Source: Cellulosimicrobium cellulans (GTDB lineage Bacteria > Actinomycetota > Actinomycetes > Actinomycetales > Cellulomonadaceae). From it: a stretch of DNA of 64,000 nt. Below the pieces are notes generated by a model. The model had not been told where the DNA came from. It saw only the letters and a program-made list of their open reading frames with translations, and ran no database searches. Every line of letters begins with the position of its first letter. Position 1 is the first letter of the stretch. This document shows, in pieces, positions 58,550-64,000 of the stretch. Where the stretch lies: positions 434,001-498,000 of the forward strand of contig NZ_JAFGYF010000002.1 of assembly GCF_016921195.1 (NCBI RefSeq), given 5' to 3'. The position numbers and the translations under genes were made by a program.

Positions 58550-60895
58550 TCAGGCCGGGAGCTGCGTCGCCTCGGCGGCCTTCGTGCCGGTGATGCGGTA
58601 GACGTCGAACACGCCGTCGACCTTGCGGACCGCGCTGAGCACCTGCGCGAGGTGCGCGGGCTCCGCCATCTCGAAGACGAAGCGGGACATCGCGACGCGG
58701 TCGTTCGACGTCGACACGGTGGCCGACAGGATGTTCACGTGGTTGTCCGACAGGACGCGCGTGACGTCGGAGAGCAGGCGCGCCCGGTCGAGCGCCTCGA
58801 CCTGGATCTGGACCAGGAACATGGCGTTGCTGCCCGTGGTCCACGAGACGTCGACGATGCGCTCGGGCTGGTTGCGGAGCCCCACGACGTTGCCGCAGTC
58901 CGCGCGGTGGACGCTCACGCCCTGGCCGCGTGTGATGAAGCCGATGATCTCGTCCCCGGGCACGGGGGTGCAGCACTTGGCGAGCTTGACCCAGATGTCG
59001 TCGACGCCCTTGACCATGACGCCGGGGTCCCCCGTGCGCACGCGGCGCGCGGTGTGCCCGGGGCGCGCGGTCTCCGCGACGTCCTCGACCGTCCCCTCCT
59101 CGCCGCCCATCGCCTGGACGAGCTTGGAGACGACGTTCGCCGCCGACACCTGGCCCTCGCCGATCGCGGCGTACAGCGCCGTGACGTCGGCGAAGCGGAG
59201 CTCGTTGGCGAGCGCGACGAGCGACTCGTGCGACAGCAGGCGCTGGATCGGCAGGTTCTGCTTGCGCATCGCCTTGGCGATCGCGTCCTTGCCGTGCTCG
59301 ACGGCCTCCTCGCGGCGCTCCTTGGAGAACCACTGGCGGATCTTGTTGCGCGCACGCGGGCTCTTAACGAACGCGAGCCAGTCGCGGCTGGGGCCCGCGT
59401 TCTCGGACTTCGAGGTGAGGACGTCGACCGAGTCGCCGTTCTCGAGCGTCGAGTCGAGCGGCACGAGGCGCCCGTTGACGCGCGCGCCCATGGTCCGGTG
59501 CCCGACCTCGGTGTGCACCGCGTAGGCGAAGTCGACCGGGGTCGAGCCCGCGGGCAGCGCCATCACGTCACCCTTGGGCGTGAAGACGTAGACCTCCGCG
59601 CCGCCGATCTCGAAGCGCAGCGAGTCGAGGAACTCCGCGGGGTCCGCCGTCTCGCGCTGCCAGTCGACGAGCTGGCGCAGCCAGCGCATGTCGTTCGCGG
59701 CGGTGTCCTCCTTGGCGGTCTTCCCACCCGACTTCGCGGTCTCCTTGTACTTCCAGTGCGCCGCGACGCCGTACTCCGCGCGACGGTGCATCTCGTGCGT
59801 GCGGATCTGGATCTCGACGGGCTTGCCGCCCGGGCCGATGACCGTCGTGTGCAGCGACTGGTACATGTTGAACTTCGGCATCGCGATGTAGTCCTTGAAC
59901 CGCCCGGGCACGGGGTTCCACCGCGCGTGCAGCGCGCCGAGCGCCGCGTAGCAGTCCCGGACGCTGTCCACGAGGACGCGCGCACCGACGAGGTCGTAGA
60001 TCTCCGCGAAGTCGTGCCCGCGCACGATCATCTTCTGGTAGATCGAGTAGTAGTGCTTGGGCCGCCCGGTCACCGTCGCCTTGATCTTCGCGCTGCGCAG
60101 GTCCGCCGTGACCTGCTCGCGCACGACCGCGAGGTACTCCTCGCGCGCGGGTGCCCGCTCCGCCACGAGGTGCACGATCTCGTCGTAGACCTTGGGGTAC
60201 AGGGCCTGGAACGAGAGGTCCTCGAGCTCCCACTTGATCGTGTTCATGCCGAGGCGGTGCGCGAGGGGGGCGTAGATCTCGAGCGTCTCGCGCGCCTTGC
60301 GGCCCGCCGACGACGACGAGACGTACTTCCAGGTGCGCGCGTTGTGCAGGCGGTCGGCGAGCTTGATGACGAGCACACGGATGTCGCGCGCCATGGCGAC
60401 GACCATCTTGCGCACGGTCTCGGCCTGCGCCGCGTCGCCGTACGTGACCTTGTCGAGCTTGGTCACGCCGTCGACGAGCATGGCGATCTCCTCGCCGTAC
60501 TCGTCCGTGAGCTGCGCGAGCGAGTAGTCGGTGTCCTCGACCGTGTCGTGCAGCAGCGCGGCGGCGAGCGTAGACCCGTCGAAGCCGAGCTCGGCGAGGA
60601 TCGTCGCGACGGCGACGGGGTGCGTGATGTACGGGTCGCCGCTCTTGCGCAGCTGCCCGCGGTGCGCGCGCTCCGCCGTCTCGTAGGCGCGCTCGATGAC
60701 CGTGAGGTCGGTCCGGGGGTGGTTCGTGCGGACGGCCTGGAGCACGGGCTCGAGCGCCGGGCTGCCTGCGTTCGGACGGGCGCCGAAGCGCACGAGCCGC
60801 GACCGCACCCCACGACCGCCCGTACCGCCCTGGCCGGGGGCGGGCTGCGCGCCCGCCTTCTCCGGGGCGCGCGACGTCCGGGTGTTCTCGCTCAT
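58550..60895 (-). CDS. rel: Bifunctional (p)ppGpp synthetase/hydrolase
   Basis: Makes and degrades (p)ppGpp in the stringent response. The 781-residue protein has an HD hydrolase domain with [20 protein letters not shown] and [13 protein letters not shown] (His-116, Asp-117, Glu-120, Asp-121), and [11 protein letters not shown]. The synthetase domain has [20 protein letters not shown] and [20 protein letters not shown]. It continues with TGS ([20 protein letters not shown]), a helical region with [20 protein letters not shown] and a C-terminal ACT domain. Both catalytic sites look intact. The ATG at 60893-60895 has AAGGAGG five bases upstream. Usual place after apt. Confidence 0.97.
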   Translation of the reverse strand: MSENTRTSRAPEKAGAQPAPGQGGTGGRGVRSRLVRFGARPNAGSPALEPVLQAVRTNHPRTDLTVIERAYETAERAHRGQLRKSGDPYITHPVAVATILAELGFDGSTLAAALLHDTVEDTDYSLAQLTDEYGEEIAMLVDGVTKLDKVTYGDAAQAETVRKMVVAMARDIRVLVIKLADRLHNARTWKYVSSSSAGRKARETLEIYAPLAHRLGMNTIKWELEDLSFQALYPKVYDEIVHLVAERAPAREEYLAVVREQVTADLRSAKIKATVTGRPKHYYSIYQKMIVRGHDFAEIYDLVGARVLVDSVRDCYAALGALHARWNPVPGRFKDYIAMPKFNMYQSLHTTVIGPGGKPVEIQIRTHEMHRRAEYGVAAHWKYKETAKSGGKTAKEDTAANDMRWLRQLVDWQRETADPAEFLDSLRFEIGGAEVYVFTPKGDVMALPAGSTPVDFAYAVHTEVGHRTMGARVNGRLVPLDSTLENGDSVDVLTSKSENAGPSRDWLAFVKSPRARNKIRQWFSKERREEAVEHGKDAIAKAMRKQNLPIQRLLSHESLVALANELRFADVTALYAAIGEGQVSAANVVSKLVQAMGGEEGTVEDVAETARPGHTARRVRTGDPGVMVKGVDDIWVKLAKCCTPVPGDEIIGFITRGQGVSVHRADCGNVVGLRNQPERIVDVSWTTGSNAMFLVQIQVEALDRARLLSDVTRVLSDNHVNILSATVSTSNDRVAMSRFVFEMAEPAHLAQVLSAVRKVDGVFDVYRITGTKAAEATQLPA

Positions 60896-60969
60896 GCGCG
60901 CCTCCTTCCGCAGGCCAGCGATCGCCGACACGGTGTCGACGACCAGCCGAGACGACCGGAGTGGCAATC

Positions 60970-61575
60970 CTACGACTCGACGTGGACCAGGGTGGTCACG
61001 TCGCGGCCCGCGAGCCGCTCGCGGCCACCCAGGCCCTCGAGCTCCAGGAGGAACGCGAGGCCGACGACGACGCCTCCCCCGCGCTCGACGAGCTCGGCGC
61101 CCGCGGCCGCCGTGCCCCCGGTCGCGAGCACGTCGTCCACCACGAGAACACGCGCACCGGTCGACAGTGTTCCCGAGCGCAGCTCGATCGTCGCGGTGCC
61201 GTACTCGAGGTCGTAGGTCACGGCGTCGACGGGCGGCGGCAGCTTGCCCGCCTTGCGCAGCGGCACGAAGCCGACCCCCAGGTGCGTCGCGAGCGGGGCG
61301 CCGATGAGGAACCCGCGCGCCTCCATGCCTGCGACGAGGTCGATGCCGCCCGCGGCGCGCGCGACGTCCCCGAGCGCCTCGACGACGTGCCCGAAGGCCT
61401 CGCCATCGGCGAGGAGCCCGGTGATGTCGCGGAAGGTGATGCCGGGCCCGGGGTAGTCGGGCACGGCGCGGACGAGCTCGAGCACGCGGGAAGCCCGCTG
61501 CCCACCGAGACCGGCGAGGCCGACGGCCCGCAGGCCGTCCACCTCGCCGGTCGACGGGTGGTTCGCGTCGGTCAT
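60970..61575 (-). CDS. apt: Adenine phosphoribosyltransferase
   Basis: Salvages adenine to AMP with PRPP. The 201-residue protein has [66 protein letters not shown] and the PRPP loop [20 protein letters not shown]. The tail [16 protein letters not shown] is also typical. A 20-residue Gly-rich extension precedes the conserved part. Its ATG overlaps the secF stop as ATGA. The chain secD-secF-apt-rel is conserved in actinobacteria. Confidence 0.95.
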   Translation of the reverse strand: MTDANHPSTGEVDGLRAVGLAGLGGQRASRVLELVRAVPDYPGPGITFRDITGLLADGEAFGHVVEALGDVARAAGGIDLVAGMEARGFLIGAPLATHLGVGFVPLRKAGKLPPPVDAVTYDLEYGTATIELRSGTLSTGARVLVVDDVLATGGTAAAGAELVERGGGVVVGLAFLLELEGLGGRERLAGRDVTTLVHVES

Positions 61576-62690
61576 CGCGGCCGACGGCGGCGCGGCTGCG
61601 CCTTGTTGCCGAGGTGCTCGCCCGGCTGGAGCTGGCGGTGGCCCGTCCCGACGCCGGCCGCCGCGAGCGCGGCGTCCTCGTCGTCACCCGCCGCCTCGAC
61701 GCGCTCGGCACGCAGCGCGAGCACCTTCGCCGTGTGTTCCTGGATCGGCTTCTCGCGCTCACGGAGGGCGACCTCGAGCGGCGTGGCGAGGTAGACCGAC
61801 GAGTACGCGCCCACGGCCATGCCGACGAACAGCGCGAGCGCGATGTCGCGCAGCGTGCCGGCGCCGAGGAGGAACGCACCGATGAAGAGGATGCCGGCGA
61901 CGGGGAGCAGCGCGACGACCGAGGTGTTGATCGAGCGCACCAGCGTCTGGTTGATCGCCAGGTTCGCCCGCTCGGCGTACGTGCTGCGCGTCTGGTCGAG
62001 GATGCCCGCCGTGTTCTCCCGCACCTTGTCGAACACCACGACCGTGTCGTAGATCGAGTACGCGAGGATCGTCAGGAGCCCGATCACGGTCGCCGGGGTG
62101 ATCTCCCACCCGATCAGGGCGTAGATGCCGACCGTGACGATCAGGTCGTGGAACAGCGCGATGACCGCGGCGAGCGCCATGCGCCAGTTCCGGAAGTAGA
62201 TCGTCATGACCAGGCTGACGAGCAGCAGGAAGACGACGAGGCCGACGAGCGCCTTCTGGGAGACGTCCTTGCCCCATGTCGGGCCGATGTAGGAGCTGGT
62301 CACCTCGCCCGCCGCCACGCCGTAGGCGTCGGCGAGCTCCGCGGCGACCTGCTCGACCTGCTCGTTGCTGAGCTCGGCGGTCTGGACCCGGACGGTGCTG
62401 GAGCCCACCGAGGTGACGCGCGGCACCTCCTCGGGCGCCACCGCCGCGACGGCGTCGAGCGCCGGTTGCTGCGACGTGTCGGACACGCCGGAGACGGTGA
62501 ACTCGGACCCGCCACGGAACTCGATCCCGAGGTTCAGGCCGTCACCTGCCATCCGGACGCCGATGACCCCGAGCGAGAGGACGACGAGGACGACCGCCAC
62601 CAGGAAGTAGACCCGTCGCTTCGCGACGATGGCGTAGGACCGGCGGCCCGTGTACAGGTCGTTGCCCCACTGGGCGAAACCGCTGGCCAT
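61572..62690 (-). CDS. secF: Protein translocase subunit SecF
   Basis: Part of the SecDF complex, which uses the proton gradient to pull proteins through SecYEG. The 372-residue protein starts [20 protein letters not shown]. It has a first helix ([20 protein letters not shown]), the conserved [18 protein letters not shown], an external loop, and five more helices with [55 protein letters not shown] and [21 protein letters not shown] basic tail ([10 protein letters not shown]) ends it. The start shares a base with the secD stop (TGATG). Confidence 0.97.
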   Translation of the reverse strand: MASGFAQWGNDLYTGRRSYAIVAKRRVYFLVAVVLVVLSLGVIGVRMAGDGLNLGIEFRGGSEFTVSGVSDTSQQPALDAVAAVAPEEVPRVTSVGSSTVRVQTAELSNEQVEQVAAELADAYGVAAGEVTSSYIGPTWGKDVSQKALVGLVVFLLLVSLVMTIYFRNWRMALAAVIALFHDLIVTVGIYALIGWEITPATVIGLLTILAYSIYDTVVVFDKVRENTAGILDQTRSTYAERANLAINQTLVRSINTSVVALLPVAGILFIGAFLLGAGTLRDIALALFVGMAVGAYSSVYLATPLEVALREREKPIQEHTAKVLALRAERVEAAGDDEDAALAAAGVGTGHRQLQPGEHLGNKAQPRRRRPR

Positions 62691-64000
62691 CAGTGCTTCT
62701 CCTCGTTCTCGTCGCCCGCCGCGTCGGCGGCCGGGGACCCCTCGTCGCCGGACGCCGCGGCAGCGCGCCGCTCGGCCGCCCGGCGTTCGGCGATGGTCAT
62801 GCGCGCCCCGTCGGGGCGGCCCACGCCGGCGCCGACCGTCTCCCGCACCGGCGCCGTACGCGTCGGCTCGGCGGCGGCCGACACGGGCGCGTCCTCGGGC
62901 TCGGGCGGAGCCTCCTGCGCGGCCCCCGGTGTGGTCGCGCCGACGACGCGACCGCGGCCCGCGTAGCGTGCGGTCCGCACGCCCAGGCGCCGGGGGTCGA
63001 GCCCGGAGGCCGGGTGCCCGTTGGCGAAGAACTTGGTCCGGGCGAGCAGCTGCATCAGCGGGTGCGTGAAGAGGAACACCACGACGAGGTCGACGAGCGT
63101 CGTCAGACCGAGCGTGAAGGCGAAGCCGCGCACGCCACCGACCGCCAGGTAGTACAGGACGATCGCGGCGACGAAGTTCACGGCGTCCGAGGCGAGGATC
63201 GTGCGGCGCGCCCGCTGCCAGCCCTTCTCGACCGCCGAGTTCAGCGTCCTGCCGTCGCGCAGCTCGTCGCGGATGCGTTCGAAGTACACGATGAACGAGT
63301 CCGCGGTGATACCGATCGCCACGATGAGTCCCGCGACGCCGGCGAGCGACAGCCGGTAACCGATCGTCCAGGACAGGACCGAGATGACGCCGAACGTCAC
63401 GACGGCGGCGATGCCGAGCGACGCGACGGTCACGAGCCCCAGCACCCGGTACTGGAAGAGCGAGTAGATGACGACGAGGAGCATGCCGATCGCGCCCGCG
63501 AGGAGGCCCTTCTCGAGCTGCTCGGAGCCGAGCGTCGCGGAGATCTGCTCCTGGCTCTGCACCTCGAACGTGAGGGGCAGCGAACCGAAGTTGAGCTGGT
63601 TGGCGAGCGTCGCGGCGCTGTCGCGCGTGAAGTTGCCCGAGATCTCGGCCTTGCCGTCCGGGATGACGACCTGCGAGACGGGCGCGGAGATGACGAGCCC
63701 GTCGAGCACCATCGCGAACTGGTTCTGCGGGGACGGCAGCGACGTGAGACGCGTCGTCACCTCGCGGAACTGCTGCGTGCCCTGGGAGTCGAACTCGATG
63801 TTGACGACCCACTCGTTGGTGACGACGCCGTTCTGCCCGACGCGCAGACCCGAGTTCGCGTTGGAGATGTCCGTGCCCTCGACCTCGACGGGGCCCAGGA
63901 TGTACTTGGCCGAGCCGTCGTCGGCGCACGCGACGAACGCGCTGTCGGTCGGGCCGCTGTCGCCGCCGACGAGGTTCTCCGGGAGCGTGCAGTCGAGCGC
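62690..64000 (-). CDS. secD: Protein translocase subunit SecD (5' end beyond window)
   Basis: Partner of SecF. About 436 C-terminal residues are visible. They include an external part with YILGPVEVEGTDISNANSGL, WVVNIEFDSQGTQQFREV and VLDGLVISAPVSQVVIPDGK, and the membrane part with LEKGLLAGAIGMLLVVIYSL, GVAGLIVAIGITADSFIVYF and FTLGLTTLVDLVVVFLFTHP. A long Glu/Pro/Ala-rich tail follows. The N-terminus, including the first membrane helix, lies past the right edge. A GTG inside at 63758-63760 is not the true start, since the frame continues upstream with SecD-like sequence. Confidence 0.95.
   Translation of the reverse strand, partial: ALDCTLPENLVGGDSGPTDSAFVACADDGSAKYILGPVEVEGTDISNANSGLRVGQNGVVTNEWVVNIEFDSQGTQQFREVTTRLTSLPSPQNQFAMVLDGLVISAPVSQVVIPDGKAEISGNFTRDSAATLANQLNFGSLPLTFEVQSQEQISATLGSEQLEKGLLAGAIGMLLVVIYSLFQYRVLGLVTVASLGIAAVVTFGVISVLSWTIGYRLSLAGVAGLIVAIGITADSFIVYFERIRDELRDGRTLNSAVEKGWQRARRTILASDAVNFVAAIVLYYLAVGGVRGFAFTLGLTTLVDLVVVFLFTHPLMQLLARTKFFANGHPASGLDPRRLGVRTARYAGRGRVVGATTPGAAQEAPPEPEDAPVSAAAEPTRTAPVRETVGAGVGRPDGARMTIAERRAAERRAAAASGDEGSPAADAAGDENEEKH

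Overview
The window is very GC-rich with strong third-position G/C bias, frequent GTG starts and actinobacterial-type genes (PyrR-headed pyr operon, MihF, Rv2578c-type radical SAM protein, ECF thiamine importer, PolD1/LigC, DUF349 protein). Together with the gene order this points to an actinobacterial chromosome, most likely order Micrococcales (Cellulomonas/Cellulosimicrobium-like). The order strongly recalls two Mycobacterium tuberculosis blocks, the pyr-mihF-gmk-rpoZ-coaBC-metK-priA-fmt block and the nusB-efp-aro-alaS-aspS-hisS-rel-apt-secFD block. Genus assignment is inference.

Layout. 1-8.5 kb (minus strand): fmt (cut by the window edge), a lipoprotein, a HAD hydrolase, priA, metK, coaBC, rpoZ, gmk, mihF. 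8.5-9.7 kb: a 12-bp tandem repeat and a tyrosine phosphatase. 9.8-19.1 kb: the de novo pyrimidine operon pyrR-pyrB-pyrC-(Rv1382-like)-carA-carB-pyrF, tightly overlapped and probably controlled by PyrR at a site covering the pyrR ribosome binding site. 19.2-20.3 kb: efp-nusB. 20.4-21.6 kb: a SatD-like regulator with a membrane partner and a striking half-site array over its promoter. 21.6-28.6 kb: shikimate genes aroQ, aroB, aroK, aroC, aroE, interspersed with a glycerophosphodiesterase, a prepilin peptidase, a transposase relic and a small secreted peptidoglycan-binding protein. 28.6-34.7 kb: mltG, ruvX, alaS, two small membrane genes, rpsD. 34.9-36.9 kb: a decayed IS256-type element and a second peptidoglycan-binding paralogue. 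36.9-43.8 kb: rarA, an MMPL transporter, aspS, a PPOX-fold protein and a small dimeric-barrel protein. 43.9-46.1 kb: a radical SAM protein interrupted by a mini-intein inside its Fe-S motif, preceded by a perfect SOS box, and an unknown gene. 46.1-49.7 kb: promoter, TPP riboswitch and three ECF transporter genes. 49.8-58.5 kb: M23-like protein, hisS, metallo-beta-lactamase-fold hydrolase, cyclophilin, DUF349 protein, AbiEi-like protein, and a primase-polymerase facing an ATP-dependent DNA ligase. 58.5-64 kb: rel, apt, secF, secD (cut by the window edge).

Most of the window is conserved housekeeping sequence. The more unusual parts are the intein placed at the third cysteine of a radical SAM cluster under a LexA-type box, the SatD-like operon with its regularly spaced CTTGAT half sites, the pair of four-cysteine peptidoglycan-binding proteins lying next to transposase relics, and a repeated promoter layout in which a TANNNT hexamer sits 6-8 nt before the start codon of nine genes, suggesting leaderless mRNAs.
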